51,852 nt of DNA from Anaerolineae bacterium (GCA_011176685.1 DUED01000015.1:1-51852), one strand, 5' to 3'. Counted from the stretch's first letter, positions 1 to 9,197 are shown. The notes: generated by a model from the letters alone, not told the origin. Program-made: numbers and translations.

Positions 1-299
1 TTAGTGTCAAGCCCCCAATTTTTTTCTGGTGGCTGGGGTGCAATATGGTACATATTATTTAGTCTATTGTTGATGACTCTTGTCTTACCTAATTCATATG
101 GTGAGGGTTTTTTCAAGTATGAATTTTAACTTTCTTCTTTTTTGTATTATTTTTAGGTGTTTTACGTAAGCCATCCATAATATCTGGTATGATAGCGCAA
201 ACCGAATGAAGATACATATTCTTCCTGCTACACCCTTGTATGTAATAATTGAATTATCAACGCCGTTGGAAAGCTATCTGTCAGCTACATCCCCAAATC
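1..299 (-). other. Decayed non-coding or pseudogene DNA
   Basis: No intact gene is visible. On the minus strand an open stretch of about 40 codons runs off the left edge, roughly from 125 down to 1, and reads like the end of a transposase or integrase (it contains the residues SPYELGKTRVINNR). I cannot assign it to a family. Between it and the IS30 remnant to its right every frame is interrupted by stops. The region is best read as eroded mobile-element DNA. Confidence 0.35.
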
Positions 300-490
300 G
301 CGGCTGATTTGTTTTTTCAAAGCCAAATTTTTCCAGCAGTCTGATCATGGCTTCACTCACGTTCTATTTTAGCTTTATAGGTGTAAAGTGATTTCCGATT
401 TATCAGGGTGACCAATGTTTGCTTGCGGTTCTTCCTAATAACTGAATCCGCTTCCCAGTTACCTGTCTGTTCTCGATTGTCTAACCTTCA
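300..490 (-). pseudogene. IS30-family transposase remnant (frameshifted)
   Basis: Reading the minus strand down from about 487 gives residues DNREQTGNWEADSVI, then QTLVTLINRKSLYTYKAKI. This matches the start of the IS30-family DDE catalytic domain, where a GHWEAD-like motif carries the first catalytic Asp and is followed by a LVTLVERKSRYT-like strand. A TGA then ends that frame. The expected continuation (VSEAMIRLLEKFGFEK) resumes in another frame, so the copy is frameshifted. The rest of the DDE domain and both ends of the element are not recognisable. It lies directly behind the 3' end of the 943-aa membrane protein gene. Confidence 0.62.
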
Positions 491-503
491 ACATTGAAGA
501 CCA

Positions 504-3335
504 CTACGGCTCCAGGCAGTATATGGTATAGGATGGGTTCCGATAAACAACTGGCAGTTGTAGCTTTGGCGCTTCCCCTTGCTCCTCCGATACCAAGTGA
601 GTAGCACCAAACTCCAGCGCGAAGTTCATGAAGTCAATTTCTGTGAAACTTGAATATACATTCCTGGCTTCCTTATCAATGGTTCCTCTGTTTCCGGTTA
701 TCTCTTCTTCTGTAAATCCATAGAATTTGAGCAGCCGGATCCGGAATTGCTCGGCTTCGCGAGAAGAATAGTATTGGCTTGCTGATCGTGTGAACGGATT
801 GAACTTCCCGCGCCTGGCAATGTTCATCCAGGATGTCGTTGTTACAAATAAAGAAGAGGTGGGGGTGTTTTCCCTAGCCCAAATTTGCGTATCCATTAAA
901 TAATTACTGTTTGAATTGCTCTGATATGTGATTGAATTCCGCTGCAACGCTACGTATTGTATTCCGTAAAATGCTACAAGCAGCCCTAAGAAGATTGATA
1001 TAAACCTTCTCCATTTGTTTGTTTTATTCAAATTCAGACGAGTTATTAGCTCGCTGGAACCCCATATCAGCACTGCGATAAATGCAACTATAACGATTAG
1101 CACTAACCGATCACCCTGATCCAGGATCTTTTTATCTACCCATGTAAGAAAAGATAATATGTTGAGTATCAGATGATCGCTGTTATGTGGGAGAAACAAG
1201 AACGAACTTATCCAAAGAAATAAAAAGAGCTTTGAAATAATACGTGATGCGTGCGACAAGCCCTCATTTAGTTTGAATTTCCAGATAGCTAAGTTTCCTT
1301 GGGAGAGATCTAAGAAAAGAAAAGCGAAAACCAGCAACCAATAGAAATTGTAAGACTGCTTTGCCAATAATGGTAGAGCCATGTACAGTAAAGGCAAAGT
1401 CACTCTGAGCCAATTGCCAGATCGTATATGTATATACCAATATTGCATGATTAATGGCAAACTGATAAGAGAAAGCCAAATGAAAGCTCGTTGTCCGATG
1501 ATATTAAGCAACATTGGCACCTCAAAAACCCCACCAAGTATATGAGAAAGACTAAAAACACATCCAGCAGCCAATCCCGACAGCCACAGCCGTCTGTATT
1601 CCTTGCTTAATTTCTCCCGATGGCGCCAGCCCAGGATTGCAAGAAATAACCACGCCAGAAATGCATGAAGTGACTTGAAATTTAAAAAAGAACGCCAAGG
1701 CCATATATGAATATTTAACTTCATCCCAGCGATAAATTCTGATGCTGAAAGCATGCTATCAGAAGGCTGCGTTATGCGTAATATTATTGTTGGAAGCAAA
1801 AAAAGAACACCAGCAAATAAAAGCCCCATGAAGTGGTGAAACATCACTGAGTAAGAACGATTCTGCAATCCCTCCCATAACCAGTAAAAACCCATCACCG
1901 CTGCAGCATAAACAGCTAGATTAGGGTGAATCAAGCCGGTAATTATTAGCATGATGAGGGCTGCTTGTGTTTTGCCGCGTGTCATGAAAAGAAAAGCTAA
2001 AAGACCTGGCGCAATTGCTAGTTCAGCTGCATATGGAAATATTCGGTCATATGGATTGGGACCGTAATTTGCAGGTGTGTAATGCCAGATCGATGTTAAA
2101 TAAACAAAGATTGAAGCCATCAGTGGAACAATCCTGTCGTTTATGAATGATCGCACGAGGAAATAAACAACTATCCCAATAGATAGGATCTGAATCAGAA
2201 GCAGCACAAAGGCGACAAGATATGGGTCGATATTTAGAAAATTCCATAGGATTGCAGGAATCCAGACTAAGGCAGAAGTAATTAATTTGATAGGAAGGAT
2301 AATCCGGATAGGATAATTATATTGATATACTCCCGAATAATTTTCGGGGAATTTGAACGCATCAGCATAAAAAATTGAGCCATCATCTTGTGGGATACTT
2401 GCTGTTCGAAAACCATAGGTGCTCATCATTGTGATCCCATAAGCAACCAGGAATACCAACAATGGGATATAAGGAAAATTAGTAAGAGTATTGCTAATAA
2501 ATGTGTAAATTGGAAGAAATATTCTTGAATATAGATAATGTGTTTTTAGCTTGGCTACTTTATTAATAAATTGATTTCTGGTTATTACTGGGTCTTTATT
2601 GTACAAATAAAAAAATGATGAAATCAAAAGAGCAAACAAATTTAAAAAAAAGGATATTATTGAAAGTTTGTAAAGATAATCAATGACTTTATACAATAAA
2701 TATGATAGACCGAAATTAATAGATATATTATTAATCCCGTCTTCATACTCCTGTTGAATTGATAATTTTTTTATTCCATTTTTAATATCAAAATCACCAA
2801 CCCCTGAATCAGGATTCTCAATAAAGATTTCTAAAACATTTAGTGAAGGTCTATATAAAAATTCAATAAGAATATCCTGGTTTAATTTTTCAAAATAAAT
2901 ATCATCTTGAGGTCCATGTATTGATCCATTAACATTTATTAATGTGCATGAAATAGATTCATTATTCTTAAAATTAATTGATAATTTATGAACCCCTTGT
3001 TGGGAGGAAGAAATATCATTATCGTGGATGGTGATTCTATTTAGTCGATATGGCGTTCTTATGCTTACATCAGTAAAGAAAACCAAAAAAGAAAAAGTAA
3101 TCATCATGGCAAAGAAATATATGAAGTACTTATTGGCAACCTCTTTTTTAAAAATAAATCGAGAATATTTAAAACAAAGGATTGAAATCAAGAGACCACT
3201 AGAAAATAATATAAGATAGAAGAATTCGTCTGGTAATACAATAATATTGAAAACAAAAAAGGTTAGGAAAACGCCAATAGGAAATCCGAAAGTTAAAGAA
3301 GCTGCCCAATTAAATACATTTTTCTTTTTTATCAC
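504..3335 (-). CDS. Large GT-C-like membrane protein with an extra N-terminal module
   Basis: This 943-residue polytopic membrane protein has three N-terminal helices, then a hydrophilic, probably extracytoplasmic segment (about residues 95-205), further helices, and from about residue 290 a GT-C-like core. The first big loop of the core holds an acidic motif QDDGSIFYADA (about 316-326), where GT-C glycosyltransferases carry catalytic acids. A soluble tail (about 840-943) starts with a D..W.r.NTP-like segment. The likely role is transfer of a sugar from a polyprenyl-phosphate donor outside the membrane; substrate unknown. The start is GTG with no clear ribosome-binding site, and no other start lies near. 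The 5' third (2460-3335) is about 17-28% GC by hand count, while the rest is about 40-48%, so the gene looks chimeric. It is the last gene of the minus-strand glycan locus. Confidence 0.72.
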   Translation of the reverse strand: MIKKKNVFNWAASLTFGFPIGVFLTFFVFNIIVLPDEFFYLILFSSGLLISILCFKYSRFIFKKEVANKYFIYFFAMMITFSFLVFFTDVSIRTPYRLNRITIHDNDISSSQQGVHKLSINFKNNESISCTLINVNGSIHGPQDDIYFEKLNQDILIEFLYRPSLNVLEIFIENPDSGVGDFDIKNGIKKLSIQQEYEDGINNISINFGLSYLLYKVIDYLYKLSIISFFLNLFALLISSFFYLYNKDPVITRNQFINKVAKLKTHYLYSRIFLPIYTFISNTLTNFPYIPLLVFLVAYGITMMSTYGFRTASIPQDDGSIFYADAFKFPENYSGVYQYNYPIRIILPIKLITSALVWIPAILWNFLNIDPYLVAFVLLLIQILSIGIVVYFLVRSFINDRIVPLMASIFVYLTSIWHYTPANYGPNPYDRIFPYAAELAIAPGLLAFLFMTRGKTQAALIMLIITGLIHPNLAVYAAAVMGFYWLWEGLQNRSYSVMFHHFMGLLFAGVLFLLPTIILRITQPSDSMLSASEFIAGMKLNIHIWPWRSFLNFKSLHAFLAWLFLAILGWRHREKLSKEYRRLWLSGLAAGCVFSLSHILGGVFEVPMLLNIIGQRAFIWLSLISLPLIMQYWYIHIRSGNWLRVTLPLLYMALPLLAKQSYNFYWLLVFAFLFLDLSQGNLAIWKFKLNEGLSHASRIISKLFLFLWISSFLFLPHNSDHLILNILSFLTWVDKKILDQGDRLVLIVIVAFIAVLIWGSSELITRLNLNKTNKWRRFISIFLGLLVAFYGIQYVALQRNSITYQSNSNSNYLMDTQIWARENTPTSSLFVTTTSWMNIARRGKFNPFTRSASQYYSSREAEQFRIRLLKFYGFTEEEITGNRGTIDKEARNVYSSFTEIDFMNFALEFGATHLVSEEQGEAPKLQLPVVYRNPSYTIYCLEP

Positions 3336-3690
3336 AGTGAATACTATCAGATTTTATAGGATATTTTTCCACCTTAAACTGTGGAAACTTTCCAAGTGTA
3401 TCAATGGGAAGAATTGTACACTATCTAGTGATGCAGATTTTGCATGCGGCGCTTTTGTAATGTTTACTGCTTGAGCTTCTCTTCTACTAAGTACCACTAC
3501 TATATCTTCCTACGTATGTTTCGAACGGTTGCTTCTTTGGATTGTTGGTGAACCATGTCCTTGCCCCTTTGGTCGAGCCCATGACCTGTCAAGTCCTCGT
3601 AAATCTTACCAATTGGACTGAGCCATTAATTCTGAAACGAAACTAGAAAAACTTTTTCTTAATCAATTAATGTTTTATTTGAGACCTATA
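3336..3690. other. 355-base intergenic region with an inverted repeat
   Basis: This gap separates the 943-aa membrane gene from the GT2 gene upstream of it. A minus-strand open stretch of about 38 codons (residues GKIYEDLTGHGLDQRGKDM within it) has no recognisable relative and no good start, and may be a gene fragment. The only other visible structure is the inverted repeat at 3366-3387. I see no convincing -35/-10 pair. Confidence 0.45.
3366..3387. repeat. Inverted repeat upstream of the 943-aa gene
   Basis: Perfect 7-bp arms TTTCCAC and GTGGAAA are separated by 8 bases. The repeat lies about 31-52 bases upstream of the GTG start of the 943-aa gene. There is no T-run on either side, so it does not look like a terminator. 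It could be an operator or a leader hairpin. Chance occurrence is possible. Confidence 0.35.
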
Positions 3691-4656
3691 TTAAAGTTTT
3701 TGACTATTACTTAGATGACGATTGTTTTCCATATCAAACCACATAGCGAAAAGGGTAAATTGAAACATACTCATCATACTGAAAACATTTAGTATAAGAG
3801 TAGTTGGTGGTATGGCGCCCTGAATATACCAAAGCCAAAACATACGTACTGACAAGAACAATGAAGAAAGAAAAAAGATACCTCCTAAAGAATAAAAAAA
3901 GATCAGAGGATGAAAATCACGAATTACATATTTATGGACCATACGGTACATAAACAAACGTGACAATAGAAGGAACATTTTCGGAATGATGAACAAAGGT
4001 TTGATCCCACTCTTTTCACCTATACCGTATACAGGTTCTACTTCTACATCATACACGCGCATATTTTCAATGTTTAATCTCACCAGAAGGTCGTTGGGCT
4101 GACCATAGCATTTATGCATTCCATCCCAGTCAATCTTTCCCAGGGCTTTTTTATTAATAGCCGTATAACCGCATTGAGAGTCAGCTACTTGCCAGTAGCC
4201 GGATGCGATTTTTGTCAATAGTGAAAGCATCGAGTTCCCTAAGTATCTGATTTTTGGTATTTTTTGCCATGCATCACCTGTGAAAAGACGGTTACCTTTT
4301 GAGTAATCCGCCTTATTTTCGACTATTGGCTTTAATAAATTTGGCAAGTCCTTTGGATCCATTTGAGCATCACCTGCCATTACTACTGCAACGTCAACCC
4401 CTTGATCTCGGCACCATACATAACCAGAGGCAATTGAGGCGCCCACACCTTCATTTTTTTCATGTTTGATTATTAACATTTTTTCCCCTAATTCCTTCCG
4501 ATGTTTTTCTAAAGTGGTTAATGTATCGTCTGAACTGGCATCGTCGACCACAACAATGTAATCAATGTAATCCGGTATGGTTTCAATTACTTTGCCAATA
4601 AGTCTTTCCTCGTTATAAGCAGGAACCACAACCGCAATTTTTTTTCTTTTATACAA
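3691..4656 (-). CDS. GT2 polyprenyl-phosphate glycosyltransferase (DPM-synthase type)
   Basis: This family-2 glycosyltransferase is of the dolichyl/polyprenyl-phosphate mannose (or glucose) synthase type. The N-terminal VVVPAYNEERLI is followed by VVDDASSDDT (about 36-45) for nucleotide-sugar binding and MAGDAQMDP (about 93-101) as the DxD-region equivalent. Two C-terminal hydrophobic helices (about 250-275 and 285-310) should anchor it in the membrane with the active site in the cytoplasm. It would load a sugar on undecaprenyl or dolichyl phosphate for the GT-C enzymes around it. The start is TTG with an upstream GAGAGAAG as a weak ribosome-binding site. At about 40-50% GC it is a GC-richer island between AT-rich neighbours, so it may have a separate history. 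The transferred sugar cannot be read from the sequence. Confidence 0.88.
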   Translation of the reverse strand: MYKRKKIAVVVPAYNEERLIGKVIETIPDYIDYIVVVDDASSDDTLTTLEKHRKELGEKMLIIKHEKNEGVGASIASGYVWCRDQGVDVAVVMAGDAQMDPKDLPNLLKPIVENKADYSKGNRLFTGDAWQKIPKIRYLGNSMLSLLTKIASGYWQVADSQCGYTAINKKALGKIDWDGMHKCYGQPNDLLVRLNIENMRVYDVEVEPVYGIGEKSGIKPLFIIPKMFLLLSRLFMYRMVHKYVIRDFHPLIFFYSLGGIFFLSSLFLSVRMFWLWYIQGAIPPTTLILNVFSMMSMFQFTLFAMWFDMENNRHLSNSQKL

Positions 4657-4791
4657 AATTTTTCTTCTCTCTTGTTATTAGTAGAGTTGATAGAAATGAT
4701 ACTTTATTTTGGTATTAATAATTGATGAATATCTTTTTTTTATTATACTTACTTGTGAAATGATTCTGGTGAAAATTTCTTAGTATATTTA

Positions 4792-6246
4792 TCATAAGCT
4801 AGTCCCAATTGTATGATTATTAAGAGAAGCGAAGTTAGAACTGATTTTTAATTGCATATAAAGAAGGGCAATTGGCATAATGTTTATAACCATTCTGTTT
4901 GCGCTATCTGACCAAATATCATGATAAGGCAATTTTCGTATGAATCCTAGGACTAATAAGCACATAAAATAAACAGGTATCCCAAATTTAAACAATCCCT
5001 CATAGTGGAAAGGGGGAGTAATTATGGATATTAAAAAAGATAATAGGAAGAGATACCAAAATGCCCCCCAACTTCCAGTTATGAATAAATTTTTCAATAC
5101 ACCGATTAAATTAGCAGTCATGTGCTGGGGTTTTTCATTAAACATCCATGCTAGTAAAAATATTAATGAAATGAATAGCAGTGAATTAAGGTTCTTTAAT
5201 AAACGTTTTTCTACCCATTTAAAATTTGACATAATTATTGCAACAAGGAACAAAAAGTAAACAAGGGCAATCGTTGATGATCTTGAACTGTCCAATATGT
5301 CAGTAAAGGTTCCCAAGTTCATTCTGGCGATTGAAAAGTACCAAAAAATGACCATTAATATGGTGGGGGTTAAATAAATTAATCGTGATTTATATGACAG
5401 TTTATTGAAACTCAGCGACATTCCGAAATAGACCAAAGTGAATATTGGGTTTTCAATCCTAGACAAATTAAAACCCCAGAAAGCAAGCATCGAAAAAACC
5501 AACCAGTTTTTTTCTTTTTCAATGCTACTCATTGAAAAAGTTGTTAATGCAGCAAAGAAAAAAACAGATGAAATTAAATTTGTGTGAATGTAGAAAAAAT
5601 TTAATAAGAATAATGGTGTTGTAATTAGTACAAAAAGTGAAATAATTATTATTACTATTTTTTTCCTTATCTCAACTCCCATGCTTGTAGAAAACTTCCA
5701 AAGCATATACGAAAAAAGACACAAAAAGCTCAAGGCAAATGTTGGCATAAGAGATCTAAGGTAATCTTCTCCTAAGAATGAACTTATAGATTGAATAATG
5801 GGTAGGAAAATACCCCAAGAAGCTGGAGATGCGATGACCCAATTATCTAGCCCATTTTTTGAAATATTTTGAGCCATTACTAATAAGAATAATGAATCTT
5901 GAGTGGGAGTAGAATAATTTATTTTGGTAAAAAGGATGATAAAAAGTAAAAAAGATACAAAAATGGCAGATACTACCCATCGTTCCATTCTATTGAATTT
6001 GAAGGTACCAATTCTTAATTCGATAAGAATAATAACTAAGGATATAAAAGCGAGAACTGAAAAATATAGAATTGGAGAATAGGGTAAATTTATAGATAGA
6101 AAGAATAGTGTTATTAACACCCAACTTAAAGATCCCCAGAGAAATCCAGTTGCAAGACAGAACCATATCCCCAGTTCCTTTTTTAAAAGAAAACTAAATA
6201 ATACTCCATGAATATAAAGTGCGAATAAAAAAAGTATTTGGTTCAT
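4792..6246 (-). CDS. Polytopic GT-C-like membrane protein
   Basis: This 484-residue protein is almost wholly hydrophobic, with roughly 11-13 membrane helices. After the third or fourth helix the loop carries STPTQDSLFLLVMAQ (about 112-126). An acidic residue (D117) followed by an amphipathic helix is what GT-C glycosyltransferases show in their first extracytoplasmic loop. I do not recognise a named family. The gene is very AT-rich. It begins 9 bases after the 430-aa membrane protein gene and is probably co-transcribed with it. It lacks the long soluble C-terminal tail of the larger GT-C-like proteins in this locus. A flippase- or polymerase-like role (Wzx/Wzy) is an alternative that I cannot exclude. 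Confidence 0.6.
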   Translation of the reverse strand: MNQILFLFALYIHGVLFSFLLKKELGIWFCLATGFLWGSLSWVLITLFFLSINLPYSPILYFSVLAFISLVIILIELRIGTFKFNRMERWVVSAIFVSFLLFIILFTKINYSTPTQDSLFLLVMAQNISKNGLDNWVIASPASWGIFLPIIQSISSFLGEDYLRSLMPTFALSFLCLFSYMLWKFSTSMGVEIRKKIVIIIISLFVLITTPLFLLNFFYIHTNLISSVFFFAALTTFSMSSIEKEKNWLVFSMLAFWGFNLSRIENPIFTLVYFGMSLSFNKLSYKSRLIYLTPTILMVIFWYFSIARMNLGTFTDILDSSRSSTIALVYFLFLVAIIMSNFKWVEKRLLKNLNSLLFISLIFLLAWMFNEKPQHMTANLIGVLKNLFITGSWGAFWYLFLLSFLISIITPPFHYEGLFKFGIPVYFMCLLVLGFIRKLPYHDIWSDSANRMVINIMPIALLYMQLKISSNFASLNNHTIGTSL

Positions 6247-6255
6247 AAAGAGAAA

Positions 6256-7548
6256 TTAGGGCATTAAATAAGTTGGCATAAGGAAATATTCATTATCATG
6301 GTTGAGGATTATATATTTTTTATTCTCATCTTTTTGTTCTGTAACTAGTAAGTAATCTCCATAACCCTCATGTTCCCATTCTTCAAAGCCATATTTTTTG
6401 ATTCTTTGTACTTCTTGTTCGGATATATTCGATGAATATGAATATATTTCAACTGCTTTTAAATCTAAAAGATTCTTTAATTCTTCTGTGTCTAATTTTA
6501 TTTTTTGAATTATATCTGGGGAAATCACTATGATACTATTTTGCAAATAAGAGAAAAAAGCGATTGAAATATGAACTGCGCTTGAACGTTTTCCTATGTT
6601 AGCAAACTGATTGAAGCTATTCCTTGAGTGAGGTTCTAATCGATATAAAGGCCTTACATTGGGAATAAGAATGAAGTTGGAAACAATTAACACAATTAAT
6701 GTTATTGAAAATGCAAACGATAGATATTTCAAAAAAGCTCTTGATTTCTTTAGAAAGTAAGCTGTTGATCTTGAATGTTCTAGACAAATAAGTGCAGTCA
6801 AAGAAATAAATGTGGCGTTATAGGCGATCAAATCAATTATTTTTACAACTGTTTGAATAATTGAAAAGGGCACATGTGATTGAACAATAGTTTCATTTGC
6901 TTGAGGTGAATATAAGTTCATCTCGATTTGTTCATTGATGAATTTACCATTCAGGTTAATTCTTACAATTCCCCTGCTTGGACCTTTAGAAAACAAAATG
7001 TTTATATTGCTTCCAGGTCTTGCTATAAACGAACATATTAATTCCCCCCCTCTTTCTGGTAAGCTGTTGAAGGAGTTGTTGTTCTGTATTTCCCAATCCC
7101 CGATACAATTTGAGGATGATAAGATTCTAGTGACCCTGTCAATTACTTTTATCTCTAATATTTCTACGTTTTCAGCTCCATTTTTATTTTCCGTACTATT
7201 AATCGCCTCAAATATAATTTTATATTCACTTTCGTTTATGCCGGGGGGTAAATCAATTAGTAGGTTTTTGAAAAAAAATGTTCCTACGACCAATGAGACA
7301 ATAATTACGAATGCTGAAGTTAAAGTTGGTATATTTTTTAACCTCGGACGCATGATTTTTTCTATTAAAAATAAAATCAAAAAGGTAAATACGGGTATGG
7401 TTATTAACAATATCAATAATTTGCCTTTTATAGTGCGATTCCAAAGTTGTAAAAAGTGTCCGGGGAAACTTATTGCATATAGACTACCGAAAAATAATGA
7501 AAAGATTTTTATAAGCGTTCTATTTTTAAAGAATATAAAAAATTTCAT
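6256..7548 (-). CDS. Unknown membrane protein with two extracytoplasmic domains
   Basis: I do not recognise this 430-residue protein. It has three helices (about residues 10-30, 42-62 and 75-95) and a hydrophilic beta-rich segment (about 100-225). Two or three more helices follow (about 230-310). A soluble C-terminal domain (about 315-430) contains a segment like the ends of the GT-C-like proteins here (WEHEGYGDYLLVTEQ). The order of helices and first soluble segment copies the N-terminal third of the 943-aa protein, and both contain an F..RP..N, P..G, NG spacing. It looks like a GT-C-type protein that has lost the catalytic core, or a partner built from the same N-terminal module. The gene is very AT-rich, sits 9 bases upstream of the 484-aa gene and has no strong ribosome-binding site. 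Confidence 0.6.
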   Translation of the reverse strand: MKFFIFFKNRTLIKIFSLFFGSLYAISFPGHFLQLWNRTIKGKLLILLITIPVFTFLILFLIEKIMRPRLKNIPTLTSAFVIIVSLVVGTFFFKNLLIDLPPGINESEYKIIFEAINSTENKNGAENVEILEIKVIDRVTRILSSSNCIGDWEIQNNNSFNSLPERGGELICSFIARPGSNINILFSKGPSRGIVRINLNGKFINEQIEMNLYSPQANETIVQSHVPFSIIQTVVKIIDLIAYNATFISLTALICLEHSRSTAYFLKKSRAFLKYLSFAFSITLIVLIVSNFILIPNVRPLYRLEPHSRNSFNQFANIGKRSSAVHISIAFFSYLQNSIIVISPDIIQKIKLDTEELKNLLDLKAVEIYSYSSNISEQEVQRIKKYGFEEWEHEGYGDYLLVTEQKDENKKYIILNHDNEYFLMPTYLMP

Positions 7549-7628
7549 TTATAAAAATTTTGTAATGTGAATTCGTTTCTAAATGTAAAATAACTAAACC
7601 TTACTAATTGGGGCTCATCATTCTTGAT

Positions 7629-8375
7629 TTATTTTTTCTCTGCTTTAACCAGCGAATAAAAAGAAAAAAATTTGGTTTCTAATGATGACACTAGTTTTTC
7701 AACAGATAATATCGGAATAGCGTATATTTTTTTTATCCAAAGTGGGATTCTAAGGATCATTGAATTATAAATTAGTAAATATGCAATATTACCATGATAT
7801 TCAATGTTTTTAAAATGAAAATATTGCGAAAAATCTTTTATTAATGAGTCGATATTAATGGATTCTTCATTTTTGACAAATAATGGGTCGTGCTTATACC
7901 ATATTCTCCGAAAGAAATCAGGTAATGATCCCTTATGTGGTTCGAAAAAAAAGAATTTACCTTTCCTTTTTAGCAATCTGTAAATTTCCTCAATGGCTTC
8001 ATACAATCTTGGATGCAGGTGGTGTAATCCCCCAATAACGACAATTGAGTCAAAGCTTTGATCTTTGAATCCGGTTTTAAGTATAGATCCGCATACTGCA
8101 TTACTATTTGAGAAACGCCTTTTCAATTCTTCAACTTGAACAAAAGATATATCTAAAGAATATAAACTTGCACTTCTTGAAAGTAGATATTCAGATGATT
8201 CCCCGCTCCCCGCCATTGCTTCAAGCACTTTTTTTTCGGTAAAGGAATTCTTACTTAAAAGGCGATCATACACAAATCTCTTTCTATACATTTGACTATA
8301 TTTATCGCCATAATGTAAAGCGTATTTCTCGGCAATTTTGTTGTAATGTTCTTTCTGTTTTAACTGATAGTCCAA
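7629..8375 (-). CDS. Class I SAM-dependent methyltransferase
   Basis: This 248-residue protein is a Rossmann-fold methyltransferase. Motif I reads VLEAMAGSGESSEYL (about 48-62), a variant of ExGxGxG with AMAGSG. An acidic residue after strand 2 (LYSLDIS) should bind the SAM ribose. DSIVVIGGLHHLHP corresponds to the strand-4 and post-motif helix region typical of methyltransferase type 11. The C-terminal third holds hydrophobic patches that may touch the membrane or a lipid-linked substrate. The start is TTG, 3 bases after the upstream methyltransferase gene, so translation is probably coupled. In this locus a likely substrate is a sugar hydroxyl or a glycan intermediate, which is inference from context. 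Confidence 0.8.
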   Translation of the reverse strand: MDYQLKQKEHYNKIAEKYALHYGDKYSQMYRKRFVYDRLLSKNSFTEKKVLEAMAGSGESSEYLLSRSASLYSLDISFVQVEELKRRFSNSNAVCGSILKTGFKDQSFDSIVVIGGLHHLHPRLYEAIEEIYRLLKRKGKFFFFEPHKGSLPDFFRRIWYKHDPLFVKNEESINIDSLIKDFSQYFHFKNIEYHGNIAYLLIYNSMILRIPLWIKKIYAIPILSVEKLVSSLETKFFSFYSLVKAEKK

Positions 8376-8378
8376 ATT

Positions 8379-9197
8379 TCACTCACTACAATTTTTTGGT
8401 TTAATTCCTATTACTGTCCAGCTATATCCATGGCGATGATGAAAGCGCACATTTATAAAACCAGCATGCTGCAGTAATCTCTCGGCTTCCTCTTGAGAAT
8501 AATATTTGGCGTATGCAGGATTTAATTGATCAAAAATTATCATTTGTCTATTTTTCCATGATAATTTTGAGAAAATTTTATTGATGTAATCTTGTAAAGG
8601 CAAATTTACAAACTTTCCCGCACTAATATAGAAAGTTGCTAAAATATTCAAGAAAAATGCCAATCCTATTAATAAGAAATCCGGAATAGTGCTTGTTATT
8701 CTCTTGATAGGTTTGATAATCTTTAGATATATTTCATTCCCCTCTCTACCATATAACCAAATTATAAACTTACCATTAGGTTTTAAAATTTCATAGACTC
8801 TTTTAACCGTTGGCAGTGGGTTCGGAATATGGTGTAAAACGCCAACTGAAAATGCATAATCCACTTCGATTTCTTTGGGTATAGACTCTCCTGGTAAATT
8901 GAAGTATTTCACTTTATCTGAACGCTCTTCGGTGTTTTTCTTTAATAATTGGAATGCATCTGATGGCTCTACTGCAACAACCGATTTTGCCCCTGAATCT
9001 AAAAGCATGTTTACTATTCTTCCTGTCCCACTACCGACATCTAGGACTCTCTTGCCTTTAACATCTGATATATCTAACAATGGACCGCAAAAATCTTCAA
9101 ATAAGTCTATTGAAGCGTAAAACCCAGTGTTATTTTGAAATAATTTCCATTGATCTCCAAAATCTTTGATTGTCTGATTTTCTTCTTTTCCTATCAT
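8379..9197 (-). CDS. Class I SAM-dependent methyltransferase
   Basis: Motif I is VLDVGSGTGRIVNML (about 50-64) and the acidic residue after strand 2 is in VVAVEPSD. SVGVLHHIPNP and LKPNGKFIIWLYG complete the methyltransferase type 11/12 core. A hydrophobic stretch (about 165-195) may be a membrane-associating insertion. I place the start at 9197 rather than at the longer frame beginning at 9248. This ATG forms an ATGA overlap with the asnB stop, and AAAGGA lies 7 bases upstream. The product is then about 272 residues. The GC content drops sharply here relative to asnB. Likely substrates are sugars or glycan intermediates, by context only. Confidence 0.83.
   Translation of the reverse strand: MIGKEENQTIKDFGDQWKLFQNNTGFYASIDLFEDFCGPLLDISDVKGKRVLDVGSGTGRIVNMLLDSGAKSVVAVEPSDAFQLLKKNTEERSDKVKYFNLPGESIPKEIEVDYAFSVGVLHHIPNPLPTVKRVYEILKPNGKFIIWLYGREGNEIYLKIIKPIKRITSTIPDFLLIGLAFFLNILATFYISAGKFVNLPLQDYINKIFSKLSWKNRQMIIFDQLNPAYAKYYSQEEAERLLQHAGFINVRFHHRHGYSWTVIGIKPKNCSE

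Noticed and set aside
3530-3620. A short minus-strand open stretch that might be a transposase tail
   Set aside because: About 38 codons with no recognised motif, no good start and no partner sequence nearby. It is recorded only in the intergenic entry.
6935-7570. A 211-codon plus-strand open frame opposite the 430-aa membrane protein gene
   Set aside because: It is fully antisense to a better supported gene in an operon. It looks like a shadow frame of a hydrophobic coding sequence in AT-rich DNA.
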